From contig CAXTCN010000196.1 in NCBI GenBank assembly GCA_964242575.1, forward strand, positions 1 to 8,539: a stretch of DNA of 8,539 nt, in the 5' to 3' direction. Of this stretch, positions 1-5,128 are shown piece by piece. Within the stretch, counting starts at the first letter, position 1. Each line of letters opens with the position of its first letter. The position numbers were made by a program, and so were the translations under genes. The notes below the pieces were generated by a model, which saw only the letters and a list, made by a program, of their open reading frames with translations, was not told the DNA's origin and searched no databases. The stretch comes from JANPPS01 sp964242575 (GTDB lineage: Bacteria; Pseudomonadota; Alphaproteobacteria; Acetobacterales; Acetobacteraceae).

Positions 1-70
1 TGTTCGAGATGACCTCGACGTTGGTCTGCTGCGCCTGCATGCCGGTGCTGGCGATGTCCAATGATCGCAT
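1..70 (-). CDS. flgG: Flagellar distal rod protein FlgG, N-terminal fragment
   Basis: Reading the minus strand from the ATG at 70-68 gives MRSLDIASTGMQAQQTNVEV followed by ISN, the characteristic N-terminus of FlgG, which builds the distal rod of the flagellar basal body. Only 23 codons are present; the gene continues beyond base 1. An AAGGAG ribosome binding site lies at 85-80 on the minus strand, 9 bases before the ATG, which supports this start. It follows flgF on the same strand after a 97-bp gap, the usual flgF-flgG order, so co-transcription is likely. The identification rests on a short but highly conserved helix (D0 region). Confidence 0.9.
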   Translation of the reverse strand, partial: MRSLDIASTGMQAQQTNVEVISN

Positions 71-167
71 GGGCTGGAACTCCTTGAGCGCACGACGTGG
101 GACGCAAGCGTTGCTTAATGGAAGTTATAATCGCCGCCGCAAGAACGCCCACACGGACGTCCGGCGA
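71..167 (-). other. flgF-flgG intergenic spacer with flgG ribosome binding site
   Basis: This is a 97-bp gap between the flgF stop and the flgG start. The only clear signal is the AAGGAG Shine-Dalgarno sequence (80-85, minus strand) for flgG. I see no convincing terminator hairpin, which fits co-transcription of the two rod genes. Confidence 0.6.
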
Positions 168-908
168 TCAGCCCTTGTTGCGTCCGATCCGGTCGATCGC
201 CGCCTGCTGGCGCTGGGCCTCGGCGTCCGCGAACTGCGAGGCGAACTCGAACTCACGCATCTCGGCCATCATGGACGTCAACTCGACGATGGCCTGGATG
301 TTGGCGCCTTCGATGGTTCCCTGCGCCACGGCGGGGGCCAAGGCGTCGCGCGACGGCTGCGTCGTGGCGAACAGCGAGTTGCCCTCCGCCTGCATCGCTT
401 GCTGGTCGTCGAACTGCACAACGCGGAACTTGCCGATCTGGCCAGTGTCCGAACTGATGGTGCCATCGCCCCCGACCGTGATGGCGCCGACATCCGCAGG
501 CACGTTGATTGGACGCCCGTCGGTCCCGAGGACCGGATTGCCGGTCATGTCCACGATTTGTCCTCCGGCTGACAGGGAGAACCGGCCGGCGCGGGTGTAA
601 CGCTCGCCGCGGGGCGTTTCGACGGCGAAGAACCCCTCGCCTTGCAACGCCAGGTCCAGCGGATTGCCCGTTTTGGTGACCTGGCCCTGGCCGAAGTCCC
701 GCCACGTCGCACGGTCCTGCACCATCTGCACCGTCTTGCCGCCGGGTGGAGCGGCGACCCCCTTCTGCTGGAGCAGGTAGTCCGAGAACAGCACGGCCTC
801 GGCCTTGAAGCCTGGGGTTCCCGTGTTTGCGATGTTGGTCGCGCGCACCTCCAGCGCCCGCTGCTGGGCGATCATCCGCGACAACGCGATGTAGCCTGAG
901 TTCTCCAC
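168..908 (-). CDS. flgF: Flagellar proximal rod protein FlgF
   Basis: This 246-aa protein of the flagellar rod/hook family is exported by the flagellar type III apparatus and forms part of the proximal rod in the periplasm. The N-terminal rod signature is clear: ENSGYIALSRMIAQQRALEV, then RATNIANTGTPGFKAE (residues 2-37). The family motif around LALQGEGFFAVETPRGERYTRAGRF (residues 86-110) and the D0 C-terminal helix (EGANIQAIVELTSMMAEMREFE, about 200-221) are present. The frame stays open further upstream (to an ATG at 1040), but the family begins exactly at ENSGYIAL. I therefore choose the GTG at 908-906, preceded by a purine-rich AGGAACGGGGG stretch. The extra 44 upstream codons have no family resemblance. 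The length matches FlgF (about 240-250 aa). It is divergent from flgI and upstream of flgG. Confidence 0.93.
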   Translation of the reverse strand: MENSGYIALSRMIAQQRALEVRATNIANTGTPGFKAEAVLFSDYLLQQKGVAAPPGGKTVQMVQDRATWRDFGQGQVTKTGNPLDLALQGEGFFAVETPRGERYTRAGRFSLSAGGQIVDMTGNPVLGTDGRPINVPADVGAITVGGDGTISSDTGQIGKFRVVQFDDQQAMQAEGNSLFATTQPSRDALAPAVAQGTIEGANIQAIVELTSMMAEMREFEFASQFADAEAQRQQAAIDRIGRNKG

Positions 909-1038
909 CGTATGCCCCCGTTCCTGTGGCGGCGTTTTCACGCCGATCCGCACGGGACACTTATATAGGGGTTCCGACGCAATCGACGGCAACGCGCACC
1001 GGGACCTGACCGGGGCCAGCACATGGAACCATCCCAGC
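909..1038. promoter_or_regulatory. Divergent flgF / flgI intergenic region
   Basis: This 130-bp region must hold the promoters for leftward flgFG and rightward flgIJ transcription. On the minus strand I see a TTGCC (992-988) separated by 19 bases from CTATATA (968-962), which would start transcription about 45-50 bases before the flgF GTG. The same two blocks with identical spacing occur at 6217-6247. For flgI no clear -10/-35 pair was found by eye, and no good sigma-54 or sigma-28 site is visible. Promoter activity is inferred from position and motif only. Confidence 0.4.
962..992 (-). promoter_or_regulatory. Candidate flgF promoter (TTGCC-N19-CTATATA)
   Basis: On the minus strand, TTGCC at 992-988 is followed after 19 bases by CTATATA at 968-962. 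TATATA resembles a sigma-70-type -10 box; the -35 match is partial and a spacer of about 19 is long for sigma-70. The identical arrangement upstream of the 6366 gene is the main reason for listing it. Confidence 0.35.
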
Positions 1039-2202
1039 ATGGATCACGGCAGGACCGAACGGCGGCACGGGCATGACCGCCCGGCAGGACGGCGCTTCAT
1101 CCGCTCCTGCGTGGCGGCTGTGCTGCCGCTCCTGGTGGCCGCGGCCGTCACGCCCGCTGCCGCGCAGACCAGGATCAAGGACGTGGCCGACGTCGAGGGC
1201 GTGCGCAGCAACCAGCTGGTCGGCTATGGCATCGTCGTGGGCCTCAACGGCACTGGCGACAAGCTGAACAACTCGGTGTTCACGCGCGAGTCACTGATCG
1301 GCATGCTGGAACGCCTTGGTGTGAACACGCGCGACCAGGCGCGGAGCATGGACACGAAGAACGTCGCCGCCGTGATGGTGACGTCCAACATGCCGCCTTT
1401 CGTGAAAGCGGGCGAGCGGATTGACGTCTCGGTGGCGGCGCTCGGCGACGCCACCAACCTCACCGGCGGCACCCTGCTGGTGACCTCCCTGCTCGGGGCG
1501 GACGGCGAGGTGCACGCCGTGGCCCAGGGGACGCTCGCCACCGGCGCCATCGCGGCGCGAGGGGCGGCGCAGTCCGTCACCCGCGGCGTGCCCACGTCCG
1601 GCCGCATTGCGAACGGGGCCACCGTCGAGAAGGAGATCCCCTTTGATCTGGCAAAACTGTCGATGCCGCGCTTGGGCCTCCGCAACCCTGACCTCACCAC
1701 CGCCATCCGCATCGCCGCCGCGGTGAACCGCGCGATGGGCGGCGGCATCGCCAAGGCCTCCGACCCACGGACTGTCGCACTGAACCTGCAGGGCCGGGAC
1801 GTCGTCGAGGCGCTGTCCCGGATCGAGCAGCTGCGTGTCGAACCCGACAACGGCGCCAAGGTGGTGATCGACGAGGCTTCCGGCGTCATCGTCATGGGAG
1901 CCAACGTGACGATCTCGACCGTGGCGATCGCTCAGGGCAACCTGACCATTCGCGTGACCGAGGCGCCACAGGTGAGCCAACCGGCCCCGCTTTCGAACGG
2001 GGAGACCGTTGTCGTTCCCCGCAGCAGCGTCACAGTGGACGATCAGAGCAACCGGCGCCTGGGCATCCTGCCCAGGGCCGTCACCCTGGAAGAGCTGGTT
2101 CGCGGCATGAACGCGCTCGGCGTCGGCCCGCGCGACATGATCAGCATCTTGCAGGCGATCAAAGCCGCCGGAGCGCTGCAGGCCGACCTGGAGGTGCGGT
2201 GA
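1039..2202 (+). CDS. flgI: Flagellar P-ring protein FlgI precursor
   Basis: This 387-aa protein forms the periplasmic P-ring, the bushing around the rod in the peptidoglycan layer. Residues 1-42 read as a long signal peptide: a basic stretch RRFIRS (18-23), a hydrophobic core (about 24-38) and a likely cleavage site after PAAA (A42). The mature protein begins QTRIKDVADVEGVRSNQLVG, then YGIVVGLNGTGDK, the hallmark FlgI N-terminus. The C-terminus contains TLEELVRGMNALGVGPRDMI, then SILQAIKAAGALQADLEVR, a diagnostic FlgI ending. The mature part is about 345 aa, normal for the family. The ATG at 1039 gives a somewhat long leader and has only a weak ribosome binding site, but no other in-frame ATG lies before the signal peptide. 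It overlaps the next gene by one base (TGATG), implying an operon with the rod-binding gene. Confidence 0.95.
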   Translation: MDHGRTERRHGHDRPAGRRFIRSCVAAVLPLLVAAAVTPAAAQTRIKDVADVEGVRSNQLVGYGIVVGLNGTGDKLNNSVFTRESLIGMLERLGVNTRDQARSMDTKNVAAVMVTSNMPPFVKAGERIDVSVAALGDATNLTGGTLLVTSLLGADGEVHAVAQGTLATGAIAARGAAQSVTRGVPTSGRIANGATVEKEIPFDLAKLSMPRLGLRNPDLTTAIRIAAAVNRAMGGGIAKASDPRTVALNLQGRDVVEALSRIEQLRVEPDNGAKVVIDEASGVIVMGANVTISTVAIAQGNLTIRVTEAPQVSQPAPLSNGETVVVPRSSVTVDDQSNRRLGILPRAVTLEELVRGMNALGVGPRDMISILQAIKAAGALQADLEVR

Positions 2203-2537
2203 TGGCCGACGCTGTCCGGATGGCCGCTGCGGTCCAGCCTTCCGTGCATGTCGCACCGCCAACGTCCCGGGGGTGGTCGTCGGAACAACTAGTGAAGACG
2301 CGCAAGACGGCCGAAGACTTCGAGGCTTTGGCGATCAGCCAGATGCTGCAGCCCATGTTCAAGACCGTCGACACCTCGAAGGGCATGTTCGGGGGCGGCA
2401 AGGGCGAGGAGGCGTGGAAGCCGCTGATGGTGGACGAGATGGCCAAGATGCTCGCCAGGAACGGCGGCATCGGCCTCGCGGATTCCGTCTACCGGGAGAT
2501 GCTGCGCATGCAGGAACCCGAGCCGCAAGCTCCTTAA
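2202..2537 (+). CDS. flgJ: Rod-binding protein, single-domain FlgJ type
   Basis: This 111-aa protein corresponds to the N-terminal rod-binding (rod-scaffold/cap) domain of FlgJ and lacks the C-terminal muramidase domain found in enterobacterial FlgJ. The core TAEDFEALAISQMLQPMF (residues 36-53) and GKGEEAWKPLMVDEMAKMLA, followed by RNGGIGLADSVYREML (67-102), are the family signature. The start is ATG 2202, in TGATG overlap with the flgI stop. A GGAGG at 2190-2194 sits 7 bases before it, so translation is probably coupled; a GTG at 2199 is an alternative. Short stand-alone versions are standard in alphaproteobacteria, where a separate lytic transglycosylase opens the peptidoglycan. A transglycosylase gene does begin at 8227. 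The IS3 element starts 28 bp after this gene's stop. Confidence 0.88.
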   Translation: MADAVRMAAAVQPSVHVAPPTSRGWSSEQLVKTRKTAEDFEALAISQMLQPMFKTVDTSKGMFGGGKGEEAWKPLMVDEMAKMLARNGGIGLADSVYREMLRMQEPEPQAP

Positions 2538-2565
2538 GGAAGGCGCTTAGCCAGCCGCCCCTCTG

Positions 2566-2583
2566 TGCCAATGACGATGAGAC
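2566..2583 (+). repeat. IS3 element left inverted repeat
   Basis: TGCCAATGACGATGAGAC is matched by TGTCAACGACTATGAGAC on the opposite strand at 4147-4130, with 15 of 18 identities. The TG/CA ends fit IS3-family termini. The left flank is CTCTG and the right flank GGTTC, so no target duplication is visible. Confidence 0.8.
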
Positions 2584-2628
2584 ACTGGCCCCATGCGAGT
2601 TTAGACTTGGGCGCAGGAGAACAGCATC

Positions 2629-3102
2629 GTGGTTATGCCCAACATTCATTCACAGCTGGATGCCGCGGCTGGCACTGAGGACGGCCGCCGGCCGACGATC
2701 GTGCCGGCGCCAGCTGCGGCATCGCCGGAACTGTCAGTGCAGCCGAAGCGCCGGGTCTTCTCGGCCGCCACGAAACTCCGCATCCTGGCTGAAACCGACC
2801 GTGCGGCCGACACCGGCGGGATCGCTGCCATTCTGCGCCGCGAGGGCCTTTACTCGTCGGCCCTGACCGACTGGCGCCGGCAGCGTGATGCGGGCGCTTA
2901 TGCCGCGCTCAAACCGCTCAAGCGCGGGCCGAGCAGTGCCGTTCCCAACCCCGTCAACGCCGAACTGGCCAAGGCCCACCAGGAGAATGTCAGGCTCCGG
3001 CAGCGGCTCGATCAGGCCGAGGCCATCATCGCGATCCAAAAAAAAGTTGCAGCCCTGTTGGAGCTGCCCCTGGCGACGCGCGACGACGGCGACGAGCCGT
3101 GA
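2629..3102 (+). CDS. IS3-family transposase OrfA
   Basis: This 157-aa protein is the DNA-binding subunit that recognises the element ends. A helix-turn-helix region lies around residues 41-95 (FSAATKLRILAETDRA, then IAAILRREGLYSSALTDWRR). A leucine-rich coiled coil at about 110-145 (AELAKAHQENVRLRQRLDQA, then EAIIAIQKKVAALLE) would mediate oligomerisation. The start is GTG 2629, 8 bases after AGGAGA (2615-2620); an ATG at 2635 is the alternative. The stop at 3100-3102 overlaps the orfB start (TGATG). The run of eight A at 3038-3045 lies within the coiled-coil codons and permits a -1 shift into the orfB frame. The protein itself shows no sign of damage. Confidence 0.88.
   Translation: MVMPNIHSQLDAAAGTEDGRRPTIVPAPAAASPELSVQPKRRVFSAATKLRILAETDRAADTGGIAAILRREGLYSSALTDWRRQRDAGAYAALKPLKRGPSSAVPNPVNAELAKAHQENVRLRQRLDQAEAIIAIQKKVAALLELPLATRDDGDEP
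3038..3067 (+). promoter_or_regulatory. Programmed -1 frameshift signal in the IS3 element
   Basis: Eight A residues (3038-3045) are followed by G, read in orfA as CAA AAA AAA GTT. A slip of -1 enters the orfB frame, which is open with no stop from the A run to the orfB ATG at 3102. A small hairpin (GCAGC 3049-3053 with GCTGC 3063-3067, 9-base loop) begins three bases downstream. A-run shifting to make an OrfAB fusion is known for IS3 elements; here it is inferred from sequence layout. Confidence 0.65.
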
Positions 3103-4145
3103 TGCAAGCAGCTCTCGCCTCGCCCTTCGGTTTTCGCCTCACTGCCGGTGCATGCCATGCTCTGGGCGTGTCGCGGGCCAGCCTGTATCGCGGCCGCGCT
3201 CGTCTGGCGCGGCCACCCGCAAGCTTGCTTCCCGCCAAGCCCCGTTCGCCCCGGGCGCTGAGCGCTGAGGAACGCCGCGCTGTGCTCGACCGGCTGCGCG
3301 AGCCGCGCTTTGTCGACCTCGCACCGGCCGAGATCTACGCCACGCTGCTGGACGAAGGCAGCTACCAGTGCTCGATCCGGACCATGTACCGCATCCTGGC
3401 CGAGCATGGTGCCGTCCGCGAACGTCGCGACCAGCTGCGCCACCCCGTCTACCAAAAGCCTGAACTGCTGGCCGAAGCGCCCAACCAGGTCTGGTCGTGG
3501 GACATCACCAAGCTCATGGGACCGGCCAAGTGGTCCTACTTCTACCTCTACGTCGTCCTCGACATCTTCAGCCGCCGCGTCGTCGGCTGGTGCGTGGCCG
3601 ACGCCGAGAGCGCCGCCCTGTTCAAGGCCTTGTTCGACGACACCCTCGCCAAGCACGCCGTGCCACCGGGTCAGCTGACGCTGCACGCCGACCGCGGCGG
3701 GCCGATGAAGGCCAAGGCAACCGCGCTCATGCTCGCCGACCTGGGCGTCACCAAGTCGCACAGCAGGCCGCACACCTCGAACGACAACCCGTTCTCGGAA
3801 GCCCACTTCAAGACCCTCAAGTATCAGCCGGAGTTCCCCCAGCGCTTCGGATGCATCGAAGACGCCAAGGCGTTCTGCCGCGCCTTCTTCACCTGGTACA
3901 ACCAACACCATCACCACGCCGGCATTGGCCTGATGACCCCCGATCAGGTCCATTACGGCCAGGCAAACGCCGTCCATGCCGCCCGACAGCAAATCCTGCC
4001 CGCGCCTACCAGGCCAACCCGGAACGCTTCGTCCGCAAAATGCCCGAGCCACCCGCAGTGCCAACCGCTACCTGGATCAACCCACCCCAAAAGCCGTCAA
4101 ACAACCAAGCCTAATCCGAGACACCGGCCGTCTCATAGTCGTTGA
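3102..4145 (+). CDS. IS3-family transposase OrfB, C-terminus frameshifted
   Basis: This is the catalytic subunit of the IS3 transposase, with a DDE (retroviral-integrase-like) fold. An N-terminal helix-turn-helix (ACHALGVSRASLYRGRAR, residues 17-34) is followed by the catalytic domain. That domain carries D134 (WSWDITKL), D197 (LHADRGG) and E233 (NPFSEAHFKTLKY), with exactly 35 residues between the second D and E and K240 seven after E. ATG 3102 overlaps the orfA stop; GTG 3099 is possible. From about residue 299 (base 3997) the frame is lost. The +2 frame continues ARAYQANPERFVRKMPEPPA, then VPTATWINPP, which looks like the real family tail and ends at 4114. The frame as written instead runs to 4145 with an unrelated Pro/Ser/Arg-rich tail. 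One base is missing at about 3996-3998. The catalytic residues are untouched, so whether it is inactive is unknown. Confidence 0.85.
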   Translation: MQAALASPFGFRLTAGACHALGVSRASLYRGRARLARPPASLLPAKPRSPRALSAEERRAVLDRLREPRFVDLAPAEIYATLLDEGSYQCSIRTMYRILAEHGAVRERRDQLRHPVYQKPELLAEAPNQVWSWDITKLMGPAKWSYFYLYVVLDIFSRRVVGWCVADAESAALFKALFDDTLAKHAVPPGQLTLHADRGGPMKAKATALMLADLGVTKSHSRPHTSNDNPFSEAHFKTLKYQPEFPQRFGCIEDAKAFCRAFFTWYNQHHHHAGIGLMTPDQVHYGQANAVHAARQQILPAPTRPTRNASSAKCPSHPQCQPLPGSTHPKSRQTTKPNPRHRPSHSR

Positions 4146-4147
4146 CA
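4130..4147 (-). repeat. IS3 element right inverted repeat
   Basis: This is the right terminal repeat pairing with 2566-2583 (15 of 18). The reverse complement begins TGTCAACGAC. It lies just after the true-frame orfB stop (4112-4114) and overlaps the end of the frameshifted orfB frame, which reads into it. Confidence 0.78.
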
Positions 4148-4238
4148 GGTTCCGCGCTGCCTGCTGCTTCCGTGCAAGGTCTTCCTTTTCCTGCCCGAGT
4201 TAGCGTGGATCGGGCGATGGTGCTTGAGGTGCCGGATG
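4148..4238. other. Spacer between the two insertion sequences
   Basis: These 91 bp lie between the IS3 right end and the IS5-type left end. I see no gene, hairpin or recognisable element end. It may be a scrap of the original chromosome or of an older element. No target duplication links it to either insertion sequence. Confidence 0.5.
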
Positions 4239-4258
4239 GGCTCTGTTGCATGGATCGG
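4239..4258 (+). repeat. IS5-type element left inverted repeat
   Basis: GGCTCTGTTGCATGGATCGG faces the reverse complement of the 6005-6024 end with a handful of mismatches; the block TGTTGCA is identical. The transposase ATG follows 77 bp after the end. Confidence 0.7.
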
Positions 4259-4315
4259 GTTAGTGGCCCTGCAAGTCGGGCCGGCGTAGGAGGCTTGCCT
4301 CTCCTCTGATCCCGG

Positions 4316-4453
4316 ATGCCCGCCTTGCCGTTCAAGCTGAATGCTGACCGCCGCCACCACATCCCCAAGCAGAAACACAGGGTCACGAATTCGGCTGCGT
4401 ATGACGCCGCCCTGCGCCAGCGCGGCAGTTTGACGGTCTGGTTCACGGATGAG
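4316..4453 (+). CDS. IS5-family transposase, 5' exon (residues 1-46)
   Basis: Translation from ATG 4316 gives MPALPFKLNADRRHHIPKQK, then HRVTNSAAYDAALRQRGSLT and VWFTDE. This is the N-terminal DNA-binding segment that, in this transposase group, directly precedes an A-(I/V)-A-A-W-R-A-E-P-R-T-T-R-G-G-Q segment. Here the match stops exactly after GAT GAG (4448-4453), where a GTGTG group II intron 5' end begins. The matching continuation starts at 5129 in the same frame. The frame stays open to 4939, but codons after 4453 are intron RNA sequence, so a 207-aa protein is not a credible product. The last 13 exon bases contain the two intron-binding sites (4441-4446 and 4448-4453). Confidence 0.82.
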
Positions 4454-4672
4454 GTGTGCCACATCACCTGGCGCTGGATCCCTTTTGCAGAAAGGAGGGG
4501 TTTGGAAGAGATGACCCTTGGGCTAGCGGCTTACCCGATGGTGAAAGCCAGACGGGACAGTAGCATGCCGTCGAAGCGGCAGCGGTCTGAAGACGCTTAC
4601 GGCCGCGTCCCGCAAGGCCCGCGCGATATGGTGAGGACCGGATTGTTCGAACCTCAGCCTCCAGCGATGCAA

Positions 4673-4678
4673 GTGAAC
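4673..4678 (+). other. Group II intron EBS2
   Basis: GTGAAC is the exact reverse complement of GTTCAC at 4441-4446 (IBS2), located 8-13 bases before the 5' splice site. It lies 51 bases before EBS1, in the expected order within domain I. Confidence 0.65.
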
Positions 4679-4719
4679 ATTCCCCGCCACAGCGTCTTAT
4701 GTCGGGGCCACCGCGAGAG

Positions 4720-4740
4720 GACGGCAGCCTCGTCGCCGTC
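4720..4740 (+). other. Group II intron EBS1 hairpin
   Basis: A perfect 6-bp stem (GACGGC 4720-4725 with GCCGTC 4735-4740) presents a 9-base loop. The loop contains CTCGTC (4729-4734), complementary to the last six exon bases GATGAG with one G-U pair. Base C4728, just 5' of EBS1, could pair with the first base of the 3' exon (G5129). A loop-presented EBS1 is the normal arrangement. Confidence 0.72.
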
Positions 4741-4963
4741 TGAACCTTCCGCGTGGTGGGCGATGGGACGTCGTCCCATTCAAGGAGGCGGACGAGGCAC
4801 CTACGTTGCGCTCGACACGTCCAACGCCAAGGGAATGTGGGATCGCCCGCCGCGCCGCGAGGCGCAGGGCGACGGAGCCGCCATAGTACTCCGAGGACGG
4901 GAAAGCCGGCCACATGGGAAAGGGCGGCAGGTGTCCTGAAACTCAGGCGGAGAGGTACGCGAG

Positions 4964-5014
4964 ATGCGAAACGCCGAAACCGTGCTGGGGATCATCCAAG
5001 ACCGCGGTCGATAG
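4964..5014 (+). pseudogene. Remnant of the intron-encoded reverse transcriptase (N-terminal stump)
   Basis: ATG 4964 begins MRNAETVLGIIQDRGR and stops at TAG 5012-5014. This resembles, from memory, the first residues of bacterial group II intron reverse transcriptase/maturases (typically followed by a GLPLEDVYRQL-like segment). It is preceded by an AGAGG ribosome binding site (4951-4955) and by domain IV-type sequence. Domain V begins 24 bases after the TAG. Essentially the whole polymerase, maturase and endonuclease coding region (normally well over 1 kb) has been deleted. The similarity is short, so the identity depends on its position inside the intron. Confidence 0.6.
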
Positions 5015-5037
5015 CCGTGGTTGTGGACGACACTGGA

Positions 5038-5071
5038 AGGCCGGGTGCTCCGAAAGGCGCACGCCCGGTTT
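5038..5071 (+). ncRNA. Group II intron domain V
   Basis: This 34-nt hairpin, the catalytic core of the intron, folds as follows. The lower stem is 5038-5045 with 5064-5071 (CCGGG/CCCGG plus A-U and two G-U pairs). A 2-nt bulge, C5062-G5063, comes next. The upper stem is 5046-5051 with 5056-5061, with one T-C mismatch (5049/5058). The loop is a GAAA tetraloop (5052-5055). Length, bulge and tetraloop are textbook; the triad position reads GGC instead of the usual AGC. Confidence 0.88.
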
Positions 5072-5073
5072 GG

Positions 5074-5128
5074 GGAGGGGCGGATGGGAAAGTGCCGATC
5101 TCGGCAACTCGCCAGCCGCCTACTCTAC
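5074..5128 (+). ncRNA. Group II intron domain VI with branch-point A
   Basis: GAG and GGCGG (5075-5083) pair with CCGCC (5116-5120) and CTC (5123-5125). This leaves T5121 opposite G and A5122 bulged as the likely branch-point adenosine, 7 bases from the intron 3' end at C5128. The GGGGAGGGG segment followed by ATG 5084 also resembles a ribosome binding site in the unspliced RNA. Confidence 0.75.

Larger units (their letters stand above)
2566..4147 (+). mobile_element. IS3-family insertion sequence
   Basis: This 1582-bp element is bounded by imperfect terminal inverted repeats (2566-2583 and 4130-4147, 15 of 18 matching) that begin TG and end CA as in the IS3 family. It holds orfA (helix-turn-helix plus coiled coil) and orfB (DDE integrase-like catalytic domain), with an A8-G frameshift signal near the end of orfA. 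It sits 28 bp after flgJ. I find no matching 3-5-bp direct repeat at the two ends, so one flank was probably rearranged after insertion. orfB carries a late frameshift, so its activity is uncertain. Confidence 0.88.
4454..5128 (+). ncRNA. Group II intron, ORF-less (reverse transcriptase deleted)
   Basis: This is a 675-nt self-splicing-type ribozyme and retroelement. It starts GTGTG (the GUGYG consensus) and ends ...CTCTAC (AY). Near the 3' end are domain V (5038-5071) and domain VI with a bulged A (5122), 7 bases from the end. Domain I contains EBS2 (GTGAAC, 4673-4678) and EBS1 (CTCGTC, 4729-4734, in a hairpin loop). These pair with the 5' exon sequences GTTCAC (4441-4446) and GATGAG (4448-4453, one G-U pair). 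Removing it fuses the transposase exons in frame. Domain IV keeps only a 16-codon start of the intron reverse transcriptase, so splicing or mobility would need a maturase supplied in trans. Domain V reads GGC where the usual catalytic triad is AGC, which may weaken catalysis. The boundaries are supported independently by the RNA features and by exon homology. Confidence 0.9.

Noticed and set aside
9..600. Plus-strand frames opposite flgF and flgG
   Set aside because: The minus strand encodes clear FlgF and FlgG; the plus-strand products are Arg/Ala-rich and lack a ribosome binding site.
909..1038. Sigma-54 or sigma-28 flagellar promoter
   Set aside because: GCCGATCC near 938 resembles half of a sigma-28 site but no matching -35 lies upstream, and no GG-N10-GC sigma-54 core with the right context was found.
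908..1040. Upstream ATG at 1040 as the flgF start (290 aa)
   Set aside because: It would add 44 residues with no family similarity and run through the divergent promoter region to overlap the flgI start; FlgF proteins begin at the GTG-encoded ENSGYIAL.
3012..4064. Long minus-strand frame (350 codons) opposite the IS3 transposase
   Set aside because: It is the shadow of orfB and the end of orfA in high-GC DNA; no recognisable protein features, while the plus strand has a complete DDE domain.
4316..4939. Open frame of 207 codons starting with transposase-like sequence
   Set aside because: Only the first 46 codons match a transposase; the rest is group II intron RNA read through in frame, and the matching continuation is at 5129.
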